This document shows, piece after piece, positions 24,451 to 37,030 of a DNA stretch of 64,000 bases. Position numbers and translations under genes: made by a program. This stretch comes from Amaurobius ferox (lineage: Eukaryota > Arthropoda > Arachnida > Araneae > Amaurobiidae), in contig OX578147.1 in NCBI GenBank assembly GCA_951213105.1, positions 128,535,322 through 128,599,321 of the forward strand, written 5' to 3'. Numbering within the stretch: the first letter of the stretch is position 1; each line of letters begins with the position of its first letter. A model generated the notes under the pieces. The model saw only the letters and a program-made list of their open reading frames with translations. It ran no database searches and was not told the DNA's origin.

Positions 24451-24842
24451 CTTCAATTTATTTGATTCGGTAATTCCTGTCACTTTGGGGATATTAATAT
24501 TCTTAATTCAAAATATAGTAAGTTTCATGATTTGTGGGACAGGTAGATTTTTTTAGAGGATCTAAGAAATCACAAATGAATTGCGTTTTTGAAAGGGTGA
24601 TATTATAATTAGTTTTCGATAAAGTCTTATATAATCCGTATTATGAGTTTAACGTCTAGTTTTTATTCAGCCCGATGATTTTTTAGCGATGATTCAGTGG
24701 TTGTCATAGTGACGGGATTCACCCTTTCTAAATAAAACAACGAAATGTGAAATGTATTATTGACATCTGAAAAACATTGTAATAATTGTAATTTTAGAAA
24801 TCTATTGATTGGAACTCAAACCATCTCTAATATAATAATATA

Positions 24843-25545
24843 TTATTAGTTTTTAATGCTTATGCATAAGAAAAGTATTGGAATCGTGCCAAAAATCCCA
24901 ACTCGAGTTTTCGACTCGAGCACTCTAGAACCCGAAAAAGTGACGTTTATGTCTGTCTGACTGAGCAATATATGCATCCACTCTAGCTCAGAAATTGACG
25001 TCACTTGTGGGTGACTCTTTCGATTTTGGTACGATTCGAAAAAGTAAAGAACCTGCCTTTTTTTTTTCGAAATGACCCGCAAAAATTGCTAGATTCTAAA
25101 ATTAAAAACTACATATGCTTAAATGAATCAATCAGATGCTTGTTTCACGCGTAATTTAAAGAAAATAATAAGACCAATCTCATAACTCTAGGATTAACCG
25201 CCCTCGAGATATTCTAGTTTCTGCTCATTTTTACAACATCGTCTTTGAAAATACGACCGGTACAAATTGAGTGGCTTTTCAAATAATTATCTGTGTTATT
25301 TTGTGCAATTAAATTCACTTTGGCGAATTAGGAACGAAATAAAGATTTTCAAATAATAATCCGTGTTATTTTGTGCAATTAAATTCACTTTGGCGAATTA
25401 GGAACGAAATAAAGATTTTCAAATAATAATCCGTGTTATTTTGTGCAATTAAACCCACTTTAGTCCATTAGGAAAGAAATAAAGAGGAAATAAATTTGAG
25501 CCTGTAGGGAAGTCGTGTGATGTCCACATCAGATTTTTTTTCTTT
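24843..25545 (+). repeat. Family B copy with triplicated segment
   Basis: Starts near a degraded hairpin, runs through GGAATCGTGCCAAAAATCCC, and ends TGATGTCCACATCAGATTTT. A roughly 69-bp segment is present three times (see 25264). Confidence 0.82.
25264..25485 (+). repeat. 69-bp tandem triplication
   Basis: Unit TTTTCAAATAATAATCCGTG onward through TTAGGAACGAAATAAAGA repeats three times at a 69-bp spacing. Units 1 and 2 are nearly identical over most of their length; unit 3 is more diverged. It is a local expansion of the family B end. Confidence 0.88.
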
Positions 25546-25987
25546 GCGACCCTGTCGGTTTCCTTACTGTTCAGTGATGTATTGGATGCATCGCAAATGT
25601 CATTAATGGGGCTTGGAGCAGTGTTGCGAAGCTCGCTTGCCCGTAGTTGCGACTCAGAAGAACAATAGATGCTATCACAATCCTATTTTTAACGTTTTCT
25701 TTCCAAGAATTTTCAAGCTTGTTCATTCAGTGTCTGTCCTTTCAGTTGTGAGCTTCTTCTCGATTATTTTTATAGGTTAGGGTATCCCCCCTCCCCTTCC
25801 CCTAAAAAAATCATTTAAATATGGAAACTCTTACCTTCCAAAAAGCTGTCTTTTAGTGAATATAAAACCCCTTGTAATTTTTTAGAATTAAACAAATGTG
25901 TATATTTGGGGTTCCCCAAGACTGTTGAATCCACCTGTGTGCGAGGTATCAGAAGTACTTCAATAAATAAAATACACTCTGTGCAAA

Positions 25988-26250
25988 GGATAAGGAAAAC
26001 TTATGCAAATTATATAAGCGCAAATGACACAATAATGCAGCATACAGTTGTTTCGTGGATACGCTGGATCTCCTTTGTCAGTGCAAGGGAACCAACAAAT
26101 CCGAAGTCCAAAAGAAGAAAGGGCTTTTGTACTTCGGGATTTTGGGTTCTCTTGCACCGACGAAGGTAATCCAGCGTGTCCTCGAGACAGCTGTATGCTG
26201 CGTTATTGTGTTATTTGTGCTTATATATGTTGCTCTAGTTTTCCTTATCA
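25988..26250. repeat. 263-bp near-complete palindrome
   Basis: Arms of about 125 bp (GGATAAGGAAAAC.. against ..GTTTTCCTTATC) close on an 8-bp loop near 26115-26122 between GAAGTCCAAAAG and CTTTTGTACTTC. Arms are diverged by scattered substitutions. This symmetry is why similar short open frames appear on both strands here (for example ..NDTIMQHTVVS and ..NNTITQHTAVS); I do not call them genes. Confidence 0.88.
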
Positions 26251-26424
26251 GAAGTGCTGTTCGCTTTGCCAATATATCACAAGCTACTTAGAAATGTTTT
26301 ATTGTTTAAATTAAAGGAACCCCCCCCCCTTTTTTTTTCATGTTATTTCAAGCTCTTAATATGCTGTTTTAAAATATATATGATGTTAAGAGTTTTTATG
26401 TGGTGAGTTATGATAAAAATATTA

Positions 26425-27350
26425 CTAAAAAAATCTGATGTGGGCAGCAGATGACTTTTCCTATATAATGCAATGAATTTACTACTTTTACATTAAAAAA
26501 AATCTGATGTGGGCAGCACATGACTTTCCTTATGTACTGCAATGGATTTACTACTTTCACAGTTTAAAAAAATTTTTATTCTTATAGTAGTAAGTATAAA
26601 GTAATAGCTTTTTCTTATAGTAGATACTTATATTCCTTCCAAGATATTGAATTTTCTTCAATTAGTCGTCATTTTCATTGATTTAGCGTCATTTTTATCC
26701 ATTTGGCGAGATTTTCGTTAATTTGGTAACATTTTAATAAGTCGCCAAGTTGGCGACATTCCGCCAAATTCGTCACCAAAATCTCGCCAAGCGTTATGGA
26801 CGGAGAAATAGGTTATTCTTATAACAGATAAATGACTATTGCGTTGAAATACAAAAGTATTACTCAAAGTATCTTTTCTCATGAATGGAACGAGCTAGAT
26901 CTACGAGAATGATGTCACCAAATTTATCGCATGATATTACATATGAAAAGTGAGCATGTTTCTCAACGGTTAATATATTTTTTTCTCTTTATGGGATTTT
27001 TTGATAAATTTATTTGAAAAATGTGCAATATCTCGAGAACGGTTCATGCTAGCGTTCTAAATTTTATGCCAATCGTTTTCTAAGGAAAAATTGCATAAGA
27101 AATGTCTATTTGCGTAACTTTATTAAAGGTTTTGAGTTTTTGGTGATTTTTTCAAAATTTCACTTGAAAATTTAGGGGGGGGGGGGGGTTCTGAACATTC
27201 GATTGTGTTTTAAAACAATAAGCTTCCAGTATTCACGGATTGTGATTTTTGTACCAAATTTCATTCGAATCGCTCCATTCGTTCGTGAGATATCGTCTCC
27301 ACACACACACGTACACAGACATCACTCAAAAATGTCCGAAGAATGCACAA
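26425..27350 (-). repeat. Family C copy (reverse), with doubled start
   Basis: AATCTGATGTGGGCAGCA appears twice, about 65 bp apart (26432, 26500), then the family runs to about 27330, where TCCACACACACAC precedes a junction into a forward family B copy. The normal hairpin end is missing. Confidence 0.82.
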
Positions 27351-28172
27351 TCATGTCGAAAATTGCGGTTTTCGACGGATCTACATGTTTCGGAGCCTCT
27401 AGAATACGAAAAAGCTATTTTTAGAGTGATGTGTGTGTGTCTCTGTCTGTCTGTCTGTGCAATGTATGTATCCACTCTAGCTCAAAAACTAATGGACCGA
27501 ATTTCATAAAATTTGGTAGGTAAGTCACTTATGTGTGTCCCTGGTGCTGATTAGATTTTGGTACGATTCGGGAAAAAAAACCGGCTCTTTTTTTTTTTTT
27601 TTTTTTGCGAAATAGCCCGCAAAAATTGTATGTAGCACTTTATAGCTAAAGGATTAATCGACCAAATTTCACAAAATTTAGTAGATAAGTCACTTGTGGG
27701 TTACCCTGGTGTTGATTAGAATTTGGTATGATTCGAAAAAAGAAAATTGCAAAAATTGCGATTATTTTTATTTTATTTATTTATTTATTTATTTATTTGC
27801 GAAATGGTCCGCAAAAATTATCAAAATTGAAAATAAAAGACTACGTATGCTCAAATGTATTAATTAAACGCCATTCTTTTTTTATATAATTTTGACACTG
27901 CAAAGAATAAGATCAACCCCATTACTTTAGGACTAGCGGTTCTCGAGATATTTTAGTTTATTTGCATTTTTGCTACGCTAGTTTTGAGAATACGTCCAGT
28001 CACCAAATGGAAACGAAAATTGATATAAAATTGCAAATTCAGTGTCATTCAAAGTAATTATGCGTGTTATTTTGTGAAATTAAACTCAATTTAATGAATT
28101 ATTAATAAAAGAAAAAGAAAAGGAATTTGAGTCTGTAGGAAAAGTCATGAATTGCCCACATTAGATTTTTGG
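27350..28172 (+). repeat. Family B copy, hairpin end lost
   Basis: Starts in GTCGAAAATTGCGGTTTTCG and ends GAATTGCCCACATTAGATTT. It contains TGTGTGTGTCTCTGTCTGTC and a (TTTA)n run (27765-27800). Homopolymer T about 18 bp at 27589-27606. Confidence 0.84.
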
Positions 28173-28378
28173 TGTTGTGCATGAGAGTATGGGTACGAGC
28201 TTAAATAAACAACCTGCGTAGTAAGTAAAATGCGCAGAAGGGCATTATTTTTTCCATAGCGCGTAATGGTAAACGGACTATGATGACCAATAAAAATTGA
28301 AACTAAACCCATTTAAACATCGAAATTTATCTTTGTGATGAAAATAAGTTATTTAGAGTACTTGAATACATTTAAAGA

Positions 28379-31300
28379 CAGACCCGGATTAAGCATATCT
28401 GTGGCCCCGGGCCAGAACTTAGAGTGGGGGCCCCTGTTGACTGTAAATTTTGCAAATTTCTTTCTTCGCAATAATATACGTATAGTAATAGTACTAACTT
28501 GTAAAACTTATACTTAAATATGTACAAATGGCTAAAATTGTTTTAATAATCACCAGTTGGATGATTCCAACGAATATTACATTTGTTTTAGACATCAAAT
28601 GTTTACATTCTTTACAACATATAAGCGGGGATATTAAAATATAAAAATGGGACTGTGACATAACGATTTGTTGAAAAACAAGTTACAAGAAAACTCAAGA
28701 CACATTCTGACTTACACAATCTTTTTTCTTGACTTTTTAGTAGCAAAATCATCAATTATATCGTTAAAGTCCATTACTTTAAGTAACTCGTTTTCAATGC
28801 TTAAAATGCTTAGGTCGTTTAATTTCTCCTGCTTCATCACACTGCTTTTTTCGGATTTTATAATTTTGAACTTCGAAAATGAACGTTCACCACTTGCATT
28901 GGAAACCGTCATGCAACTATATATTCGCAACCCTATTTCTATGTTAGGGAAAGCAAATGAAATTCCACTTTCATGCATATAGTTGTAAAGGTTTTGTAGG
29001 TTCAGTCTCCTTCCTTTCTCCTGTATGTATCTCATCTGGAACTAGATGGATCTGGAATCTGTTTCTCCATCATCGTCTTCATCACTCTCCTCTTCTTCGT
29101 CATCAGCAGAGATGTCCATAAAGAGCACTGCTGTCTCAGGATAATTTGCGTTAATGTATACTTTGATATGGATGCATTCTTCTGCAAGTTCTATTCCATC
29201 AACGTCATCTTTATATATTTTTGCAAAATATTCACTATGCTTTCTTACAGATTCTTCCTCTAAGAAAAGCAGATCCTCAAAGAATCCAAAAATCTCAAAG
29301 ATGTTTCGGTAAACTTTAGATCGAGCATCCAAGTTATTGATTAAACTGTCTACCATAGGAAGGAAAGTTTCAATCTTCATCTTTTCTTTACCAGATAAAA
29401 CAACATCTGGGGTACCTTCGTGATCATAAAATGTCAATCTAGAACTTCGTTTTTTTGTTCGGATTATGAAGTCCTGGTAATTAAGCTCTTTTTTTGATGT
29501 GACCAAGGCTTCATACCAATCATAACTTTCCCTCTTCTCCTGAATATACAATGTGAGATATTTCAGGAGTTGCACGGCGACATGCAATGTTACAGTTGAT
29601 TTTTGCAGAGAAGTATTGACTTTATTAATTCTTCTCAATAAATAACACCGAAAGTATGTGAGGAAGAGTGTCTCAAATCTCCCCATATACTGTTTTAGGC
29701 CTTCAGCTTTCAATCTCGTTTCAGATGATTCAAATAAGTCTGATGACATGGAATTTAATGTTGCCTCAATAGCTGGGTAGCTTTCTTTCAAGGCTATGAC
29801 TGCATCTGTACTAGCGGACCACCGGGTATCAGATAAATTTTTCAGAATATTATTTTTTGAACCTAATATGGATGAGAGAATTCACCATCGATGCGTTGAG
29901 GAATTAAAAAAGGTGTACAGATTCTGTACGAAGTCAAAAAATGCAGCAACTTCTCTGCAGCTTTCAGCTGCTCTGACACCCACGAGATTCAAGGTGTGAG
30001 CTGCACATGGTATGAATAATGCCAAAGGGTTTTCCACCTTGATTCTGGGCTGAAGTCTATTATACCTGCCGCTCATGTTAGACGCGTTATCGTAAGATTG
30101 ACCTCTGCAGTTAGACAGGGAAATTTGGTTTTCCTTCAGAAGTCCAGTAACTTCATTGAATTCATTGAAAAGATTTTCAGCACTATGCCCATAAATTGGT
30201 ATGAACGTTAAAAACCTTTCTACAGAGACGTCTCTTCTTACATATCTAATTATGAAAGTGAGTTGATCTATGCGGGATACGTCAGGCGTAGAGTCCACAG
30301 ATATCGAATAGTACTTCGCTTGTTTCACTTCATCCACAATTGCTGCTAACAACTTCTGACCCATGACGTTAATGAACTCATCACAAACTGTTGACGAAAG
30401 ATAGGACACGTTACCCTTTCCTGTCACTCCGTATTTTTTAATATGTTCATGTAAGAACGGGTCAAATTTGCTAACTAATTCCAAGGATCCCATGTAATTC
30501 CCATTTTTGGCTGACCCAAATCTTTCCTCGTCACCTCTAAATGGTAGACCCCTCTGTGCTAAATATTTTATGACTTCGACCACTCTTCGCAATATTTCTC
30601 TTCAATAATCTCTTTCTTTGTTCATATGGATTTCAAGTTCTGTGTCTATTCGTCCTTGTCCTCTGCATCGCCTCATGTACGTAAACATATTTTTTCTATG
30701 TTCGATGCTCGTTTCATGGCCTCAGAGGGATCGTGAAGCATGTTTTCAATCAATGCAACCCCCACAGCAGAATGTTCCAGTACACATCTGTTTAGGACAA
30801 AACAACATGCAAACGAAGCAGAACACTTCAACTTTGGATGGTGAATAGAGAAGCCAATCACGCTTAGTTTCTTCTCCATTTGGGAGTTTACAGTAAAAGA
30901 ACGAAGGAAGAAATTTACGTGTTCTCATAACTTTCTTGCCTGCTTCTGTGCACTCATATGCACGTTCGAATGCTCCGAAATCCGAGTCCACATTTTGGCA
31001 GTGCGACGGAACCTTTCTAATCTCTTGAACTCGTTGAAGTACTCTTGAAGTTCGTTTTTACTTCTGTTAGACACCGCCCATAATGCAGGACCTGTACTTA
31101 GTTCGTAATGTTCTTGGTTTCCTACATCCTGTTTTGAGTCACTTACAACGGATTGAGTATCGAAGACCACAACATCTTCCTCAGCATTTGATGTTTGTAT
31201 AAGATAAATTTTTATTTTGGAAGAAAAGCTACACGTTTATACCGTCGAAATTTAATTCATAAAATATTATATTTATATTATATTTTTAATTTATATATAA

Positions 31301-31385
31301 TATAAATTTCATGCCACTTGGGGCCCCCCCAAAGTCGGGGGCCCCGGGCCATGGCCCGGTTGGCCCCGTGGTTAATCCGGCCCTG
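28379..31385 (-). mobile_element. hAT transposon, full-length but inactive
   Basis: Both ends are visible. The left end reads CAGACCCGGATTAAGC, and the right end on the other strand reads CAGGGCCGGATTAACC. An identical 8-bp target duplication TTTAAAGA lies at 28371-28378 and 31386-31393, the hallmark length for hAT elements. Runs of GGCCCCGGGCC next to both ends are GC-rich, unlike the AT-rich surroundings. The 3007-bp body holds one transposase reading on the minus strand, broken by stops. The element was probably mobile after the older A/B repeats nearby, but it is now dead. Confidence 0.95.
28712..31170 (-). pseudogene. hAT transposase (ZMYM1-like type), broken
   Basis: Read on the minus strand, the order is a TTF/BED-like zinc-finger region (RDWLLYSPSK, FCFVCMLF, about 30990-30760), a DUF4371-type region (about 30590-29885: QRGLPFRG, YYSISVDSTPDVS, CRGQSYDNASNMSG), the RNase-H-like remainder (29790-29045), and the hAT C-terminal dimerisation motif (SNASGERSFSKFKIIKS, about 28935-28885). 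One frame carries nearly all of it from about 30991 to the stop at 28712. It is interrupted by in-frame stops near 30746 (expected Trp), 30722, about 30605, 29882 and 29042. A frameshift separates the N-terminal piece (31170-30925). Active transposase is therefore not expected. Confidence 0.93.
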
Positions 31386-31393
31386 TTTAAAGA

Positions 31394-32035
31394 TTTCATT
31401 TGCTACAGTGCACTTTAAGGGATTTTAAGTGAATGTACACTACTAGTCCTTTTTAACGTAGTCACTAAGTGTAACTAGTCACTAAGTGTAACTAAGTGTA
31501 AGTCCGTAGTCACTAACGTAGTCACTTTTGTTTTGGAAACGAAAGGGCAAGGACGTCACGTGCCCATGCTCTATTATGCCCACCTCCACGACTGTAAGAG
31601 CTGAAAAACAGCATCAGCTGCTGCTTCACTTGTTCCAAATAACAATTTAGGAACTACGGCAACTTCTCCCATTGCAAATATCTGTATCCATAGATCGATT
31701 TCGTGCTTACTATGCCTCGTCATCATGGAATAGCCGATATCTGCAAGGACAAGCCACCATTTTTGCGAACTTCTTTGGAATTTTGAGAACGAATTGTCTT
31801 CCCAGTTTTGCGAACGTTCCTTTATATGATATGTATGCGCGAGGTTTTCATTTGTGAACTTTGCCTTTGTAGCGTCGTGTTGTCTGAGCTAAATTATAAA
31901 TGAATTTTATGTCGTTGTGACTAAAATTGTCCGTTCTGATAGAAGTTTTTAAAAATTGTGTCGTATAGCAAGTTTCTTGCTGCCATTACCAATTTTATTC
32001 TGCCCAGTTGTCGAAATCAGTTATTCTCAAAGGGT
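31394..32035. other. No gene seen; short ACTAAGTGTAA repeats
   Basis: At 31455-31530, phrases CGTAGTCACTAA and AGTCACTAAGTGTAACT recur four to five times. The open frame at 31672-31857 is unassigned. Confidence 0.45.
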
Positions 32036-32046
32036 GGTGTCGCGGC

Positions 32047-32245
32047 AATGTTTCTTTCAGTCATATCTCCGGGGGGAGGGGGGGGGCAAACCCCCTGGAG
32101 ACATTTTGTGTTGACCTAGTTTCTATCTATGTGACACATCATTTAGATATATTTATATAGGGTAAATAGAAACTCCCCCCCCCCCCCCCTCTCCTAAAAT
32201 TTCATTCGTCCCCGAGCCAAAAAGTCCTGAAAGAAACACTGCATA
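32047..32245. repeat. Small imperfect fold-back with G/C homopolymer arms
   Basis: GCAATGTTTCTTTCAG (32047) is the inverse of CTGAAAGAAACACTGC (32230). Inside, a G-rich run (CCGGGGGGAGGGGGGGGGC) faces a C15 run. Arms outside these blocks align poorly. Confidence 0.6.
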
Positions 32246-33797
32246 TTGGTGTGCCGCGAGCCATGCGTAAAGCAGCAAAAATATGTTTATTAAAATGCAG
32301 AAATAAAATAAAATTTGGAATAAGTATTAAATAATTTTATCGGTGTTATTTATTAGTACGGGGTGACTGTTGACTCCATGCTTCGGGAGCATTATTTGAG
32401 TATGAGAAAGGGAAAATTAGTTTGTCCTTTTTTTATGACGTGGTGTTTATCTGTCAAGTGCCAATCACTCGTTTTTCCAGAGTGTGTTTACTCTTGCCGA
32501 ATCCCTCGCTCTGTTGGCTTCGAATCAAGTGCAATTGTTTTACGACTTGCTGCCCTGTCAGTTTTCTACTTTGCATTGATCTATTAGATACGATTTCGTA
32601 CATCGCATCAATGGAGCAGTGTTACTTTTCTGTCCAGTAACAGCAAATAACAACAGATGGTATCTTATTTATGTTTTTAGAACTGTTACTGCCGTCGTAC
32701 ACAGTGGTCCCCCTGGACCATCAGCACACATGAAGTTTCTTAGAAATGATATTTGGAGAAATGAGGAACAAAACATTTTGTTAACCCCCCCCCCCCCCTT
32801 CAATTTTTTTTCTGTCGACGTTGCTGGTCGTACACTGTGGCGCATCGTCATGGAGAGGATTAGAGGAGAATTTAGCTATGATAGTTGCTTCCCCCGAAGC
32901 TGATAATCTTATAAAAGTGTGAAATTTAAATTTTTTTTATACGGCCCATGATCAAAAAATGTCAATTGGTAAAATTTACTTCGCGCTTAATTGCAGCGAA
33001 GGAAATTCGCTAACATATTTAAATTATTATTATTGGGCATTTTTCTTTCGATTTCAAGGGACTAGTAACAAAGAAATTGTTTAAAAGTAAATGATAGCAA
33101 ATCTCAATAGGCGGTTTTCCTGTTTTAAATAGATTTGTTGATATCCACCATTTTTAATTTCAGAGAAAGTAAACTTTTCATACTTTCAGTTCAGGTAAAA
33201 TGGAATAAGTCAAGATTTCAATGATCGATATCTCAGCGAATTTTTCATTAGTACCTAGTAAATTTCTTTCGTTCTAATTAAGCGGGGGCACAAACTTTGC
33301 TAATTGACATTATTTTGACTGAGGGGGTTGGGGGAGGGGGTATAAAAAATTAAATTTTGCGAAATTATAAAATTATTATTTCTCGTGAAAAGTTATGAAA
33401 TTTTATGAAATTATCATCCGGTGGCCGGTAGGGGTGCAACTATCATAAGTAAATTATCCTATGTCTGCTGATTATTTCTCATGTTTCACCTCATTTCTAC
33501 ATCCAACTTCTGATTTTGTATTCCATTTCGACACTCTTCGTGAAACACTCGCATATACATATTTTACATATTGCATACACACAATCTCAGACCTCAGTTA
33601 TGAGCAATGGCGCTTCATTATTTGTAACTCTTATTTTGAACAAGCAAATATTTAGCAAAGCGTAGGATTAACAATTTAGATATTTGCTGCTGTGAGTAAG
33701 CCAGCCAAGGTTCACTGATTTGCCAATAATTGGATATCCCGGGGCCCGCAGAGCTGAGTCAGCAGCTTATTCGAAGAAAACGTTGCCGTCTATAAAA

Positions 33798-33828
<31 letters not shown>

Positions 33829-34160
33829 GATTTATAGAATTGGAACCCTGAAGGAATTATCTATCACCTGAAGTTTTGCTTGAAATTGGAACAAAGAAAA
33901 GAAAGCCCTTTAGAACTGTGGGAATTTTAGAACGATTTGTTTCAGCATTATTGTTTACTATTGTACGAAATTTATTCTAGAATGATAGATAATGTACTTA
34001 TTTTAGGATTTCATTAAATGAGTATAATATGTTCGTGTTTTGAAAATTCAACAAAATAAGCAAACTTTAAGACAATTGCTTTTCATAAATCTGATGGGTC
34101 CCGTTCTTTAGCAAAGTAAAATGTATGTAGTAATTTAAAACATTATAAAAAAAAAAATAC
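32246..34160. other. No gene recognised
   Basis: Short open frames on both strands with no recognisable domain. C14 run at about 32785, A29 run at 33801-33829. GGGGGTTGGGGGAGGGGG is at 33324. Confidence 0.4.
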
Positions 34161-34164
34161 GATT

Positions 34165-34284
34165 AAGAAGAATTACGATTTATTACAATAAGAAGAATTA
34201 CGATTTATTACAATAAGAAGAATTACGATTTATTACAATAAGAAGAATTACGATTTATTACAATAAGAAGAATTACGATTTATT
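34165..34284 (+). repeat. 25-bp minisatellite, about 4.8 units
   Basis: AAGAAGAATTACGATTTATT plus ACAAT repeats exactly at 25-bp steps (34165, 34190, 34215, 34240, 34265). Units are identical, so the expansion is recent. Confidence 0.95.
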
Positions 34285-36280
34285 TAGTTATTTATTTTTA
34301 TACATTTTGTCAGCCTGCGCAGAAAATGGAATCGTGTAGAAATTGCTATTGTTTAAACATTGTAATTTTGATATTTTCGACACAATTCCGTTCTCAGCGC
34401 AGACGAAACTAAGAGTCTAAATGTGTAATTCTTAATATTTTATAAATTTTGGAATTTCAAAACTGTAAATTCATCTTTGAGCAATTTGTAATGCCAGGCC
34501 ACTTTGTACTGAATTCTTCCGTTGCTTCCATATTAATAAATTATTCTGAATATTCATAAATTACTCAAAAAGAAGTTATTCCAAATATTCCTACATTATT
34601 CTAGCAGAGAAAGTATTCAAAATATTAAAGAAAATTTTCTGGCAATGCTACTGCTTGTGAATATTTTATGCATATCGTCTGCGCTGTTCAGTTTTCCCTT
34701 TTGGTACGGAATGCTGTTCCTTCTGGCCCGAAAACAAACTTTAATTGAATCACAGCGTTGAAAGGAAAGGGTTCCAGAGCTTTGAACGGAGGATAATAGA
34801 GAAATATTTATGGCGGAAATGGCTGACAGCTAGCTATTGGTTGGTATTTTAGATTCTCGCTCGTCATTAGAAAGTTCCTTGCAAGTTTCTGCCATAATTC
34901 ATATACTCAGCCGTTATTGTTGCTATTTCTAAAGATACTTGTATGGCACATTTAAGAAGCAAGCTGAAACTGTTCTTTTCGAGTGATTTCGGCGGTTTTA
35001 TATTTTTTCTTTGCCACTTGTGTAATTTTAATTTCACCGAGTATCGGACAAAGTTGCATTTTTCGTGAGCAAGTTATGTTGACATATTTGCAAAATGACA
35101 GCATCATATTCTGAAATTCGACAGTTTTGTTTTTTAACAACTATTTTTTTTTTCCCACATTTTTCTTATGTGATTTTATATATATATATATATATATGCT
35201 TAATAACTCATATTTACAGTTATAGATATTTTTAAATTTTTGGTAGTGTTTGTTGGTAAATATTAATAAAAAAATGTAGAATTTTTGAAGTCGATCATTC
35301 TTTGTTTAATATAAGAATTATAAAAATGAATAAAAACACAAATTTATTGTAGGAAAAAATCGTTTTCTTCATAACGCTCGTAAACGTAATTTAAAATAAA
35401 TTTTTCACAAATTTAAAATAAATTTTTCACAAATCTATTATAAAAGTTTTTATAAAATCATAATTTTGGGGGGGAAAAATGGAGACTTTGTGAAAAAACA
35501 ATGGGGTATGCAGTAAATTGCTTTTTCTGTGATTTCTCTCTCTCTTTTTTTCCCGCATCTAAGTTTTGGAACTTTTGCTATTATAAAAATGAATAAAAAT
35601 ATGAACACGTAACTGAAAAAATGCAATTTTATTGTCCATTTTGGCTGAGTGTATTTATTACCTATTATTTCTGACACACATTCAGTTATTATATATATAA
35701 ATGAAAATTTAAAAACAGATGTTAGCGCATAGAAGCGAATGAATTATTCTCTTCCTTGTGTTAGTTTCTATTTCTGTACGGAACGAAAACAAACCTCTAT
35801 GTCATTTCTGACATATGAACGCAATGTTTATGCATTAAAATTCCATTAAATCATGTTAAGCAACACTGCCATCCATTAGAAATGTTTAAAAAAAAAACAT
35901 TCCAAAAACGTATTCCAAACAAGAATTTCTGGAAACTATAATATTATTTTATTATTATAGGTGGGGGGATATCTAAAAATTGACAATTATTCAATACAGT
36001 TATTACAATTCAGCTATAAACAATGATATTGATCCACCACTTTCAGGAAATGTACCAAAGAAATAAACTATTGCTTATTAATATTGATCTGTAAATAATC
36101 ATTTGAGTACTACTTTTAAAAGTGTGATAAAAAAAAAAGTTTTTCTCTTTAAATATCGATTATGAAAAACTCGGGTGGGAATACAAATTGCGATATTATA
36201 TCATTTTTAAAAATGTTTTAAATGCTTTAATAAATCTATAGTTGCAAATGATAGAACAATTTTTAATAAAATAACTCCAA
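34285..36280. other. No gene recognised
   Basis: AT-rich. (TA)n at about 35180-35197, a short direct repeat of AAATTTAAAATAAATTTTTCAC at about 35385-35435, and CTCTCTCTC at 35537. No coding signal. Confidence 0.4.
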
Positions 36281-36289
36281 ACCGACGAT

Positions 36290-37030
36290 AGATATTCTGT
36301 AAATGTCTGTTCGTCTATCGGTTGCTTAGCGGAAAATGTAAGCAACCCACAGTTAAAAAATTCGATGCAGTAATAGTTCAGGTCACGAAGCGATTTTTTA
36401 AAAATTCGAATTAGTGTTTTATTTATTTTATGTTGGAAGTATAATTTTGGTCATTTTTTATTTAAATCTATTCTTTAGCGATCGGAAATATTATCAGACT
36501 TTTCATCTAATCACCATCGGAAATATCGAAGTACTCTTTTTTCGACGAGCTTAGAACCGTATCCGTTGGTGTATTCCTTCATATTTTTACATCGAAATAC
36601 GCATATTTTATGACATTTTTTTTTTTTCCTTTTATGCATCGGCGAATTAAAGATTCACACGATATTAAGTTTTGGCGTGAATATGGATTATCTTCGCATT
36701 CAAATATTTTTCTCATTACTTTATGAATTTTCTGTGAATTTTTAGTGGGTCTATGAAGTTGCGATTTTCAATTCGAACGCTAGCGGGGGAAAAAAGTGCT
36801 CCCGTTTTTAATGCGCCACAGCCAGTGTGTGTGTGTGTGTGGGGGGGGGGGGGGGAGTCGTTGCTATGGAGAACAGTGATGTATTTGTATAAATGTTAAA
36901 TTGCATTGAACAATTTGCATAGTTAAGCATAGAAAAAACTGAGCAGGGGATTGATTTGTGTTCGAAACAAGCGTTTTTGAAATTGATTGGTGTTATCTAT
37001 ATTATTTACGTAACGAACGCATTTTTAGGA
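36290..37030 (+). repeat. Family D copy
   Basis: Blocks shared with 2236-2510, 8150-8400 and 39960-40720, for example TTAGCGATCGGAAATATTAT, ACCGTATCCG and GAAAAAACTGAGC. Internal (GT)n and G16 run at 36826-36856. Confidence 0.65.

Noticed and set aside
25906..26314. Several overlapping open frames on both strands
   Set aside because: The region is a palindrome, so frames mirror each other. No domain is recognisable and there is no conserved family.
28668..29000. 104-residue plus-strand frame at 28668-28982
   Set aside because: It is antisense to the hAT dimerisation domain, which is recognisable on the minus strand.
30722..30748. TGA read as Trp (recoding) in the hAT transposase
   Set aside because: One TGA falls where Trp is expected, but others and a TAG do not, and host exons use TGG for Trp. 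Ordinary decay explains it.
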